Origin: an alpha proteobacterium BAL199 | GTDB lineage: Bacteria > Pseudomonadota > Alphaproteobacteria > Thalassobaculales > Thalassobaculaceae | Direction of reading: 5' to 3' | DNA: 64,000 bases | NCBI GenBank assembly: GCA_000171835.1 | Contig: ABHC01000001.1 | Coordinates: 526,464 to 590,463 of the forward strand | In this document: positions 56,545 through 64,000 of the stretch, one piece after another | Layout of the letters: each line of letters begins with the position of its first letter | Position numbering within the stretch: position 1 is the stretch's first letter | Notes under the pieces: model-generated | What the model saw: only the letters and a program-made list of their open reading frames with translations | What the model was told of the DNA's origin: nothing | The model's database searches: none | Made by a program: the position numbers and the translations under genes

Positions 56545-57771
56545 ATGACCTGTCGGTTCTGTGGTCACGCGCTGACCGTCCCGTTTCTCGATCTCGGCAC
56601 CGCTCCGCCGTCGAATGCGTATCTCAGCGCCGACGCTCTCCGGGAACCGGAGCGTTGGTATCCACTGCGCATCCTGGTGTGTCCTGACTGTTGGTTGGTT
56701 CAAACCACCGATATTCTGGGGCCGCGGGATCTGTTTGATGCCGACTACGGCTATTTCAGCTCAGTCTCGAAGACCTGGCTTGATCATGTCGAGCGGTTTG
56801 CCGAGCACACGGTAAAGCGCTTCAATCTGAGCGCTCGCAGCCGGGTGCTTGAGATCGCGACGAACGACGGTTGCCTGCTCGAACGCTTCGCTGCCCGTGA
56901 AGTGCCGTGCCTCGGTGTCGAACCGACCGCGTCGACGGCCGTCGCCGCCCGCGGGCGCGGCATCGAGGTGGTTGAGGAATTCTTCGGCACGACTCTGGTT
57001 GATCGCCTGATCGACACCGGCGGCCGATTCGATCTTGTCGTTGCCAACAACGTGCTGGCGCATGTGCCCGACATCCGGGACTTCGTCGATGGAATCCATC
57101 AGGTGCTCAAGCCTGACGGCGTCGTCTCCTTTGAGTTTCCCTGGCTCGTGAACATGGTGCAGTCTGGGCAGTTCGACACCGCATACCACGAGCACTACTC
57201 GTACTTGTCGCTGACCTCCGTCGACCGAGTCCTGCGGGATGTCGGCCTGCGGATCTTCGATGTCCAGGAATTGCCGACGCATGGTGGCAGCCTGCGGATC
57301 TTCGCTGAACGTACCGACGGACCGGGCCGCGGAGTCACGTCAGCGGTTCCTGCGCTCGCTGAGCGAGAAAGCCAACTCGGGGTTGCCTCTGAAGCATTCT
57401 ACGCCGGATTCCAGGGGCGAGCGGAACGCATCAAGAATGTGCTGCTGTCGGCCCTGATCGATGCCCGCGGCAACGGCCAGCAGGTTGTAGCCTACGGTGC
57501 CGCCGCGAAGGGCAACACCTTGCTGAACTTTGCCGGTGTTCGGGCTGATCTATTGTCCTATGTGGCTGATCGCAGCCCAGGTAAAATTGGTCGCTTTATG
57601 CCCGGAAGCCGAATCCCGATCGTCGAGGAGGCCCGTTTGCGGGAAACTCGACCCGATCTGATTGTGATCTTGCCCTGGAACCTGCGCGACGAGATTGCTG
57701 GTCAATTGGTCTACGCGCGCGCCTGGAGCGGTTCATTTCTGACGGCGGTGCCGGACCTGGAACGCTTTTGA
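56545..57771 (+). CDS. NDP-hexose C-methyltransferase family protein
   Basis: This 408-aa protein has three parts: an N-terminal zinc-binding region (CRFCGH near 3, LVCPDCWLVQT near 47), a SAM domain (VLEIATNDGCLLERF, FDLVVANNVLAHVPDIRDFV) and the C-methyltransferase C-terminal domain (VVAYGAAAKGNTLLNFAGV, YVADRSPGKIGRFMPGSRIP). TylC3-type members add a methyl branch at C3 of a 4-keto-6-deoxy sugar. A CDP-linked branched sugar is therefore predicted. No ketoreductase follows; the next DNA is insertion-sequence remnant. Confidence 0.88.
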   Translation: MTCRFCGHALTVPFLDLGTAPPSNAYLSADALREPERWYPLRILVCPDCWLVQTTDILGPRDLFDADYGYFSSVSKTWLDHVERFAEHTVKRFNLSARSRVLEIATNDGCLLERFAAREVPCLGVEPTASTAVAARGRGIEVVEEFFGTTLVDRLIDTGGRFDLVVANNVLAHVPDIRDFVDGIHQVLKPDGVVSFEFPWLVNMVQSGQFDTAYHEHYSYLSLTSVDRVLRDVGLRIFDVQELPTHGGSLRIFAERTDGPGRGVTSAVPALAERESQLGVASEAFYAGFQGRAERIKNVLLSALIDARGNGQQVVAYGAAAKGNTLLNFAGVRADLLSYVADRSPGKIGRFMPGSRIPIVEEARLRETRPDLIVILPWNLRDEIAGQLVYARAWSGSFLTAVPDLERF

Positions 57772-57895
57772 GGTACGGCATCAGACCGTTGCTCTGGATG
57801 GCGCGCACCCGAGGGCGCTTTTCGGAGGTATTTGCGTACCCCTCGACTCTTTGGAGTTGCAGCGTGTCCTCCAGTCCGGTTGCGCTGAGGTTCAG

Positions 57896-58447
57896 AGAAG
57901 GGGGATCCACCACAAGACGCTGGTGGCCGCCGCCGTCGAAGTCCGCCACCGGAAGCCGGGCACCGCCCAGGACAAACGGAAAGACGGCCGTTATGCCGGT
58001 CGCGTGCGGCTGGCCATCGCAGACGACCGCAGCGCCGGATCGCTGTGCGGCTTTGTCGAAAGCGCCGTCATGCCGGGCTCGCTGATTGTCTCCGACGATT
58101 GGAGCGGCTACGCCAGCCTGCGCAAGCGAGGCTACGACCACCATGCCATTGCCGAATGCGGCGATCCCGAGGTAGCCGAAGAGTTCATGCCGGTGATCCA
58201 CCTCGTCTTCAGCAACCTGAAGACTCGGCTCAACGGCATCCATCACGGCGTGAGCGCCAAGCATGTAAAAGCCTACCTCAACGAGTTCACATTCCGCTTC
58301 AACAGGCGGTTCTACCCGTTCAACGCCTTCCGCTTGCTCCTTGGTATCTCGGGCAACGTCGGGGCACCGACCTTCGGCGAACTTTACTCGGGAGAGTGGC
58401 AGCACCCTACATTTAGGGAGTGTCTGCGTTAACCGGATAGGCAAGGA
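57896..58447 (+). mobile_element. 5'-truncated IS1595-type remnant
   Basis: Reading from 57896, the DNA encodes only the C-terminal half of an ISXO2-type transposase: RGIHHKTLVAAAVEVRHRKP, GSLIVSDDWSGYASLRKRGY, IHLVFSNLKTRLNGIHHGVS and EFTFRFNRRFYPFNAFRLLL. It ends in AACCGGATAGGCAAGG (58432-58447), the same right terminus as the complete copy at 45262-46343. The zinc ribbon, the first catalytic aspartate and the left inverted repeat are missing, so it cannot move by itself. The 120 bp between the C-methyltransferase stop and this remnant show nothing recognisable. Confidence 0.88.
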
Positions 58448-58580
58448 ATGAACCACGGTGGTTCCGCAGGGCACGTTCCGCCATAACAACCCTCCTGAGC
58501 CGCGGCATTCTCGCCGCCGTCAGGCGAAATCCAGTTAACGCCCTGTCCCGATTCTCCCGGCCGGCTCTGCCAGCTGTTGA

Positions 58581-59291
58581 TCAGCCGAAAAACTCCACAC
58601 GACCATCATCAAGGTCATAACGGCCCGCGACGACCTTCACTTTCCCGTCTTTCACAAGATCGGCGACGATATTGCTGGCCGACACGATCCGAGCCGCAGT
58701 GCGCCTAGCATTCTCACGAACCGCGTTGTCTACGAAATCGCCCGGCTTGCCCTTGGCTGCCAGTGCGGCCGGGATGATCGGCTCCAACATCGTGCCAATC
58801 GATCCTGGGAAATTCGAGTTCTTCTCGACAATTTCGCAGGCAGCCGCCACAGCACCGCAACTCTCATGGCCAAGAACGACGATGAGAGGAACCCCAAGGG
58901 CGGCAGCACCATACTCGATCGTACCAAGCGTCGCCGTGTCAGCCATGTTGCCCGCATTACGCGCAATGAAAAGTTCACCGACGTTCTGTCCGCCGAAGAT
59001 CAGTTCCGGCGGGACGCGGCTGTCGGCGCACGAAAGAATGGTCGCCCAAGGAGCTTGATGCTGAGTAACGCCAGCACGAGCACTGGCCAGATCGGAAATA
59101 CAGGCTTGCGGGGAAGAGACGTAACGTTGATTGCCTTCCTTCAGCTTTGCCAAAGCTTGGTCCCCTGTGAGGCTTGTTACAGGCCCACCTGCCGCAAGAG
59201 CCGATCCGCCGACCGCCAAAGCTGCAGCTATTCCAGCACCAAGCTGCAAAAACCTTCTTCGCCCAACCTTCTGATCACAAACAAAGCACAT
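58581..59291 (-). CDS. Tat-exported beta-carbonic anhydrase
   Basis: This 236-aa protein has a twin-arginine signal (GRRRFLQLGAGIAAALAVGG, then ALAAGG) followed by a complete beta-class carbonic anhydrase: zinc cysteine and the Asp-Arg dyad in LSCADSRVPPEL, ARNAGNMADTATLGTIEYGA and the His/Cys ligands in VLGHESCGAV. It would interconvert carbon dioxide and bicarbonate in the periplasm. It lies alone between insertion-sequence material on both sides and is visibly less GC-rich than the core genes, suggesting recent acquisition. GGGAGA precedes the start. Confidence 0.9.
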   Translation of the reverse strand: MCFVCDQKVGRRRFLQLGAGIAAALAVGGSALAAGGPVTSLTGDQALAKLKEGNQRYVSSPQACISDLASARAGVTQHQAPWATILSCADSRVPPELIFGGQNVGELFIARNAGNMADTATLGTIEYGAAALGVPLIVVLGHESCGAVAAACEIVEKNSNFPGSIGTMLEPIIPAALAAKGKPGDFVDNAVRENARRTAARIVSASNIVADLVKDGKVKVVAGRYDLDDGRVEFFG

Positions 59292-59623
59292 ACTTTTCTC
59301 CCTTCAAACGACCTCTATCCAGCAACCCAATCTTAAGGAATGGGTTGTCCCACAACCTTAGGAGGGAAAACGTAGATTAAGTTCAAGTTCATGAAAGATT
59401 AACCAACATTCCCCAAGCGGCGTGCCGACTGACGTGAAGATCGCCTGAATCCGACCTCTGGACAATCGTTTTTTGCCCCAAGCGGCGTCAGGGGTCGCGC
59501 AGGCTGCTGTAACAGGGCGGATCAGACCGGGAAGCCGCTGTGTCCTGGCCCAGGGGCGGTGTTTTTCAGCGCAGTGGATAGACCTGTCCTGCCGCTTTCG
59601 TTCAGTTTGGGTCCGGATCGCGG
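59292..59623. other. gap between carbonic anhydrase and IS1380-type transposase
   Basis: This stretch has no credible coding frame. It contains the promoter region of the carbonic anhydrase (AT-rich near 59330-59400), a 13-bp direct repeat (59411-59423 and 59476-59488), and probably one terminus of the IS1380-type element, which I could not place exactly. Confidence 0.5.
59411..59488. repeat. 13-bp direct repeat beside the IS1380-type element
   Basis: CCCCAAGCGGCGT occurs at 59411-59423 and again at 59476-59488, 65 bp apart. The pair lies in the spacer next to a transposase gene and may be a trace of an earlier insertion or transposase-binding sites. No function is shown. Confidence 0.55.
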
Positions 59624-60979
59624 TCATGCGCATAGCGGTGGCGCTCGCAATCGGCGGATAGCGGCGAGGATGGCGCGCACCATCGGGCCGGTGACGGCCA
59701 CCTCGGCCAACTGGAAGGTAATGGCGCGGGCGTGGCGCACGACGCGTGCCCCGATCTTGATCAGCTTGAGCTGCAGGCTGGTTAGCGACCAGTCGGCCAT
59801 CGCCTCGGGTAGCTCGATGCAGCGCAGGAAGGTGGCCAGGTTGTAGGCCAGTGCGTGCAACTGCAGCCGCACCTCGTTGTCGCGGAACTTCCGGCATGAC
59901 AGCCGCGTCCAGTGAAAGGCATGCTTGCCTTCCTTGATATGCTGCTCGGCGGTGCCGCGGCGATTGTAAAAGCGGGTGATCTCGTCCGGCTCCATCGGCA
60001 GGTTGGTGACGATGAAGCCGACCTTGGGGAACAGTTCGCCCGGATGCCATTCGATCTTGGCGATCACGCGGCGTGGCTTGTCCCAACTCTGAGCCTGATA
60101 CTGGAAGTCCTCGTAGAACCGCTTCACCTTGGTCTTTGACGGCCGCCCAACGGGGCGGGTTAACCGATGAGCGATGCAGCCTTCGAGAACGGCGTTCTTC
60201 TTCATCCGGATGGCGTAGAAATAGCCTGCCCCTTCCAGTCGCTCATAGAGTGCCGGGATCGCATAGGCGGCATCGGCCCGGAAGAAGCGGCCACCAAGGT
60301 TGCGACCAGCGTAGCGGGTGATCACCGGATCAAGGACGTTCCGCCAGCCGTCGGCGCTGTGGACGTTGCCATTGCGCAGGGCGCAGCGTTCCAGCATGCC
60401 GAACTGGTTGAACAAGAAGTTGGGATGATAGCAGTTGCAGTCGAAATGCCCGTTCCACGCCGCTCCTTCCTGATCGCCATGCGTCGGGCTGACCGAGCTG
60501 TCCATGTCCAGCACGATATACTTGAGCCCGTTGCGGTCATGAAACCGGTCAATCCATCGGCCATTCAGGTCGGCCAGCGCCGCCCGGTTCTCAGGCAAGG
60601 CCAGTGTCTCGGTCTCGAACCGCCCCATCTGCGATGCTGAAGCTGCTTGCGCATCGACGGCCCTGCCGCCGACAACCTGACGCATCACCGGGTCGAGCGC
60701 GAGACGGTCAGCATCGTTCACATCCCCATATCCGGCCAGCCGCCCGAACACCGATTGCCGGAACAGCCCGTCAAGACGATGGACCGTGTTCCTTCCGATA
60801 CGATTGTCGCGCAGCGAAGCTGATGCCAGATTGGACAGCCCAAGCGCATCGTCAAGCTCGCGCATCACCAGCAGGCCGCCGTCCGAACTGATCTGCGTGC
60901 CACGAAATTCCAGCCGCACGCGAGGGTCGAAATCCACCCGATCTGCCCGCTGTAATCCCGCACCCTCTGGGTGATCCAT
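59624..60979 (-). CDS. IS1380 family transposase
   Basis: This 451-aa transposase has the IS1380 DDE arrangement: GTQISSDGGLLVMRELDDAL at the start, YIVLDMDSSVSPTHGDQEGA with the first aspartates, FFRADAAYAIPALYERLEGA, TNLPMEPDEITRFYNRRGTA and EQHIKEGKHAFHWTRLSCRK with the glutamate. It is full length and has no frameshift, so it may be active. I could not find matching inverted repeats by eye; element ends probably lie within 59440-59600 and 60990-61040. Confidence 0.92.
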   Translation of the reverse strand: MDHPEGAGLQRADRVDFDPRVRLEFRGTQISSDGGLLVMRELDDALGLSNLASASLRDNRIGRNTVHRLDGLFRQSVFGRLAGYGDVNDADRLALDPVMRQVVGGRAVDAQAASASQMGRFETETLALPENRAALADLNGRWIDRFHDRNGLKYIVLDMDSSVSPTHGDQEGAAWNGHFDCNCYHPNFLFNQFGMLERCALRNGNVHSADGWRNVLDPVITRYAGRNLGGRFFRADAAYAIPALYERLEGAGYFYAIRMKKNAVLEGCIAHRLTRPVGRPSKTKVKRFYEDFQYQAQSWDKPRRVIAKIEWHPGELFPKVGFIVTNLPMEPDEITRFYNRRGTAEQHIKEGKHAFHWTRLSCRKFRDNEVRLQLHALAYNLATFLRCIELPEAMADWSLTSLQLKLIKIGARVVRHARAITFQLAEVAVTGPMVRAILAAIRRLRAPPLCA

Positions 60980-61147
60980 GAAATACGCCCCTCGCAGCCA
61001 TCAACACCATGATTTGTATAGGTAATGTTGAGTTCAAGACAGCGAAATCAGCCGGCTACTCGGGGAATGCGGGGAGAAACTTTTCACCTGTTCGCCAAGG
61101 AATTGATATAAGGGCGGCAAGCACGGCGTTCCGCATCCTGAGGTGAC

Positions 61148-62251
61148 ATGGATATCCAAACATACGACCGGATTGAACAACTCGCTCGCCAAGGGCTTGA
61201 GACATGGCCGCTTGCCGACGAGTTCACGCCGCATGTGTTGTCGGCGGGCGGCTTCCCGCTTCGGATCGGCGGCATCCACGAACTTCGGGCAATCTATGCC
61301 AACAATCAGGATCTGTTTCGACCCGTCGAAAAAGAACTGCGCGGCCTGTCACCGGAGGATGTAGAGGATTACATCGCCGGAATGACGCGGTTCCTTTGCT
61401 TCTACCGCAGCACGTTCCAAGAGAGCCGCGTTCCTCTCCCGGACGCATTGATGATGCACGGCTGCAGCACCTATCTTCGCCTCAAGGGTATCCCCAACCG
61501 GGCAAAGGTCCTTGAAATCGGCCCCGGCATGGGATCGCTTCCATTGTTTTATGGCGATCAGTTCGGGATCGAATGCTACGATCAGCTCGAAGTAACGCAA
61601 TCCATGTACATCGCCCAGTCGTTGATCGGACGATACCGGTTCGGCCACCGGTTCGCACAGCTTGCGATGGAGTTGCCCAATATAACGCGTGTCGGATCCC
61701 ACGGGTTGGCAACAGTCAGTGCCTCGAAGCATCGTCCGGCGCCATTGATCGAGATATCCACCGAGGTCCGTTCGAGACACTATCCCTGGTGGCGTGTGGA
61801 TGACGCATTCGAAAATCGCTACGACGTCATCATTGCCAATCATTGTCTGGCGGAAATGAAGGCGAGTGTAATGATGTACTACGCCAAGGCGATGGCGCGA
61901 TGCTTGTCCGACGATGGAGTTCTTTTAATTCAGGGACTCGGTTCTCAGCGAGGTGAAATAAGTAAGGTACAAGTGGTTAAGATGTTGTCGTCGGTCGGCT
62001 TCAGGCCGCTGATTTTTGCCCCAGCGACCAAGACGCAGCTTTCGCAGTTCTCCGACAACATTCTCGCCGTTAAGGGCACGCACCCCCTTGCTGAAAGCGC
62101 GGCGACTGACTTCTCGGAACCATTCATCGCGAACAGAACCTCGCTGATCGCGGACGTTTACCGAACGGGTCGCAACATCTATCCGGAGGTCAATCGTTCC
62201 GAGATTGTGGAAGAGGTGGTTCGACGGACTCGTCAACAACTCTCATCGTAG
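61148..62251 (+). CDS. putative sugar O-methyltransferase
   Basis: This 367-aa protein has a central SAM-binding domain (NRAKVLEIGPGMGSLPLFYG near residue 118), YDVIIANHCLAEMKASVMMY and SDDGVLLIQGLGSQRG. The long N-terminal helical part (YIAGMTRFLCFYRSTFQESR) and LKGIPNRAKVLEIGPG match proteins annotated as putative sugar O-methyltransferases in surface-polysaccharide loci. GAGGTG precedes the ATG. The setting beside CDP-sugar genes supports a glycan substrate, though the acceptor is unknown. Confidence 0.7.
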   Translation: MDIQTYDRIEQLARQGLETWPLADEFTPHVLSAGGFPLRIGGIHELRAIYANNQDLFRPVEKELRGLSPEDVEDYIAGMTRFLCFYRSTFQESRVPLPDALMMHGCSTYLRLKGIPNRAKVLEIGPGMGSLPLFYGDQFGIECYDQLEVTQSMYIAQSLIGRYRFGHRFAQLAMELPNITRVGSHGLATVSASKHRPAPLIEISTEVRSRHYPWWRVDDAFENRYDVIIANHCLAEMKASVMMYYAKAMARCLSDDGVLLIQGLGSQRGEISKVQVVKMLSSVGFRPLIFAPATKTQLSQFSDNILAVKGTHPLAESAATDFSEPFIANRTSLIADVYRTGRNIYPEVNRSEIVEEVVRRTRQQLSS

Positions 62252-62359
62252 CAGTACCGTGAGGTCCGCTGCGCGACGCGCCGACGGATGTGGGCCGGTT
62301 GTGCTCCAACCAGCGAGCGATATCCGGGTCGATGCTACCGGATAGTACGCAACCCGGAG

Positions 62360-63118
62360 CTATGAGACTCGTTTGAGAAACCCCTCGGGCGCCGATGTGA
62401 TCAGCAAATGATCCTCGAACGTTCGGTCGATCGCAAACTCTGGATGCGAGGCCATCCACTCGCGAACAGCGGTTTTGGGATTGTTGCCCTTTCCCCACGG
62501 CCGGTCCACCCACACAAAATCATCCGGCATGTCCTCGACGAAGGTGTCGAAGACCACGCAGTAGCTATCGGGTGACACCAGGGAAGCGTAGGCGTTCAAC
62601 TCGGCGAGCACGTGATCATGCGTGTGATTGGAATCGAGTAAGACGACAACCTTCTTGCGGTCAGCCGCGAACTTGTGGACGGCGTCCACCACGTCGGGAC
62701 TGGTGCTGGAGCCTTCGATCATGCGTATGCGGTGGGCCATCGGGTGTTGTTCGATGGCAGTTCGATTGTGCGCCCGTATGTCGATATCGACTCCAAGCAC
62801 CATGCGGTCCCCGCCGAGCAACTCAAGCATCGATGCACACAGGGCGAGCGAGCCACCATGGGCAATCCCGGTCTCGATGATCAGGTCTGGACGCACGGAC
62901 CAGATGATCTCCTGGATCGCCATGGCATCCATCGGAAACTGGATCAGCGGACGCCCCATCCATGAGAAGTTGTGCATGTATTGGCGCTGTTGCGCCATGT
63001 TGCGCCAAGCGGCGGACAATGCGCGAAAATCGGCATCCTCGGCGAGGCTGGCGATCCGATCCCTCTTTCCTGAACGATAGTCCGGATGGGCATTAGGCGT
63101 GGTCTCAAGATAGGTCAT
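62360..63118 (-). CDS. CmcI/rhamnosyl O-methyltransferase family protein
   Basis: This 252-aa protein of the cephalosporin hydroxylase (CmcI) family is a class I methyltransferase fold: MQEI-like AIQEIIWSVRPDLIIETGIA, HGGSLALCASMLELLGGDRM, VLGVDIDIRAHNRTAIEQHP, VVVLLDSNHTHDHVLAELNA. Relatives methylate rhamnose or other sugars in surface glycans. GAGGACC lies about 8 bp before the start at 63118; the longer start at 63163 is not supported. It is convergent with the sugar methyltransferase gene. Confidence 0.82.
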   Translation of the reverse strand: MTYLETTPNAHPDYRSGKRDRIASLAEDADFRALSAAWRNMAQQRQYMHNFSWMGRPLIQFPMDAMAIQEIIWSVRPDLIIETGIAHGGSLALCASMLELLGGDRMVLGVDIDIRAHNRTAIEQHPMAHRIRMIEGSSTSPDVVDAVHKFAADRKKVVVLLDSNHTHDHVLAELNAYASLVSPDSYCVVFDTFVEDMPDDFVWVDRPWGKGNNPKTAVREWMASHPEFAIDRTFEDHLLITSAPEGFLKRVS

Positions 63119-63291
63119 CGGGCATTGGTCCTCACGGCCATTCGTCGGATGGACGGTCGCCACCCATCGGACCGTCGAAAGATGTCAAATCAGGTAGGCG
63201 TGCTGATCGGTCGACGAGTGAAGCTCACCACGGTCAGCTTGCACGCTGATAATGACAGCCGTCCGGCGTGTCCATCATCGTTCACATTTGA

Positions 63292-64000
63292 GGCTCTTTT
63301 GAATTTCGAGTGGGCTATGCGGCCTGCGGGTTGATCCGGGTGAAGTCGAGTTTTCCGGCGATGAGGAAGAGTACGGTGCGCATGGTGGCGAACCGGGTGT
63401 AGCCGCGGGCCTTGCGTTTGGCGGCCTGAAACAGGCCATTGAGCGCCTCGATGAAGCCGTTGGTCTGGCGGGTCTGGGTCCAGGCGACGATGCCGTCGAA
63501 GTGCCTACGGATCATCCTGGCGACGTCTTTCATCGGCTCGACCTTGGAACGCAGGACGTTGGTGCACCACTGCTTGAGCATGGCGGAGACGACGTTGATC
63601 TGCTTGCGCTCGAGGATGTCGCGCAAATTCTCACGGTAGAGCCAGGCGCGCGGCGTGCGTTTGGTGGCGACCTGAGCGATCAACGCGTCAAGGTCGGCCC
63701 GGCCCTCGTCAGTCAGCCGGTCGCGGTCTTTGAGCAGCTTCCAGCGCAGCCCCTTGAGGCTCGGATCGGTTCGCTGCTCGATGCGCCTGGTCTGATCGAC
63801 GGCGGCGGACGCATGGGCGACGACGTGGAATTTGTCGAAGGTGATGCGCGCGTTGGGCAACTGCCTGGCCACGCCCTTGATGAAGGCCGGCGACATGTCG
63901 ATGCTCACCGAGCGGACCTGCTCGGGCATGGCTTTGTGCTCGGCCAGGTATTCGGCGAAGTGGGTGATGGTTTTGGCGTCCTTGCCTTCGGTGACGAACA
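63292..64000 (-). mobile_element. ISL3-type insertion sequence, one end plus partial body
   Basis: One end of the element is recognised by GGCTCTTTTGAATTTCGAG at 63292-63310, close to the GGCTCTT-type termini of ISL3 elements, followed at once by the transposase stop codon region. The other end lies beyond the window, so neither the second inverted repeat nor a target duplication can be checked. Confidence 0.7.
63315..64000 (-). CDS. ISL3 family transposase, C-terminal part (runs off the window)
   Basis: About 228 residues are visible and open to the window end. They contain the DDE_Tnp_ISL3 features: SVSIDMSPAFIKGVARQLPN (aspartate), ITFDKFHVVAHASAAVDQTR, and QTNGFIEALNGLFQAAKRKA (glutamate) with RGYTRFATMRTVLFLIAGKL. 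The N-terminal zinc ribbon and helix-turn-helix should lie beyond 64000. No frameshift is seen. Confidence 0.9.
   Translation of the reverse strand, partial: FVTEGKDAKTITHFAEYLAEHKAMPEQVRSVSIDMSPAFIKGVARQLPNARITFDKFHVVAHASAAVDQTRRIEQRTDPSLKGLRWKLLKDRDRLTDEGRADLDALIAQVATKRTPRAWLYRENLRDILERKQINVVSAMLKQWCTNVLRSKVEPMKDVARMIRRHFDGIVAWTQTRQTNGFIEALNGLFQAAKRKARGYTRFATMRTVLFLIAGKLDFTRINPQAA

Noticed and set aside
45262..58447. A composite transposon formed by the two IS1595-type copies
   Set aside because: One copy lacks its left end and the two proteins differ widely; the interval holds housekeeping genes such as panC and a tRNA.

Overview
The window is GC-rich chromosomal DNA from an alphaproteobacterium. 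Gene neighbourhoods suggest Rhodospirillales or a close relative: comF-grxC opposite an NDUFAF5-like methyltransferase; mutT-argJ-parvulin beside secA; cobT-cobS-J-domain opposite bolA; and CorC-aroB-aroK opposite a small membrane protein, a large secreted repeat protein, xerD and accA. I do not name a genus. Translation starts often use GTG or TTG with clear Shine-Dalgarno sequences. Long antisense open frames are common and are composition artefacts.

1-13 kb: grxC (cut by the window edge) and comF, a methyltransferase, an EAL-domain c-di-GMP phosphodiesterase with a decayed GGDEF domain, and several regulator/target modules: TetR with a diiron-type metallo-beta-lactamase-fold protein, AraC with a LysE exporter, and LysR with a small unknown protein. 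Two of these modules have perfect palindromic candidate operators. After them come a Tat-exported SMP-30 protein, mutT, argJ and an exported parvulin. 12.5-13.7 kb holds an odd tail-to-tail pair, a PAS gene and an unknown gene that run into each other.

13.8-45 kb: secA; two methyltransferase/PAS_5 genes; an aldolase/hydroxyacid dehydrogenase group; a GAF histidine kinase; a divergent MFS/AraC pair; an exported 5'-nucleotidase; the late cobalt chelatase genes; the shikimate genes aroB and aroK; xerD; accA; an aroE-like gene; a coupled GlxA/DJ-1 pair; and a molybdopterin oxidoreductase.

45-53.5 kb: an intact IS1595-type insertion sequence sits 15 bp upstream of a TVP38-FAD oxidoreductase-histidine kinase operon. 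It is followed by panC, gpt, DUF4864 and an OmpA-like lipoprotein.

53.6-64 kb: a tRNA-Arg(ACG) marks the start of an accessory region. This carries a CDP-6-deoxyhexose pathway (rfbF, rfbG, a 3,5-epimerase and a C-methyltransferase), a truncated IS1595-type remnant, a Tat-exported beta-carbonic anhydrase, an IS1380-type transposase, two probable glycan methyltransferases and an ISL3-type transposase that runs off the end. The simplest reading is a surface-polysaccharide island rearranged by insertion sequences. I see no CRISPR array, prophage, toxin-antitoxin pair or recognisable defence system. The best leads for undescribed biology are the 45-aa/600-aa pair upstream of xerD, the TVP38-oxidoreductase-kinase operon, the possible CDP-branched-sugar pathway, and the PAS/antisense hybrid locus.
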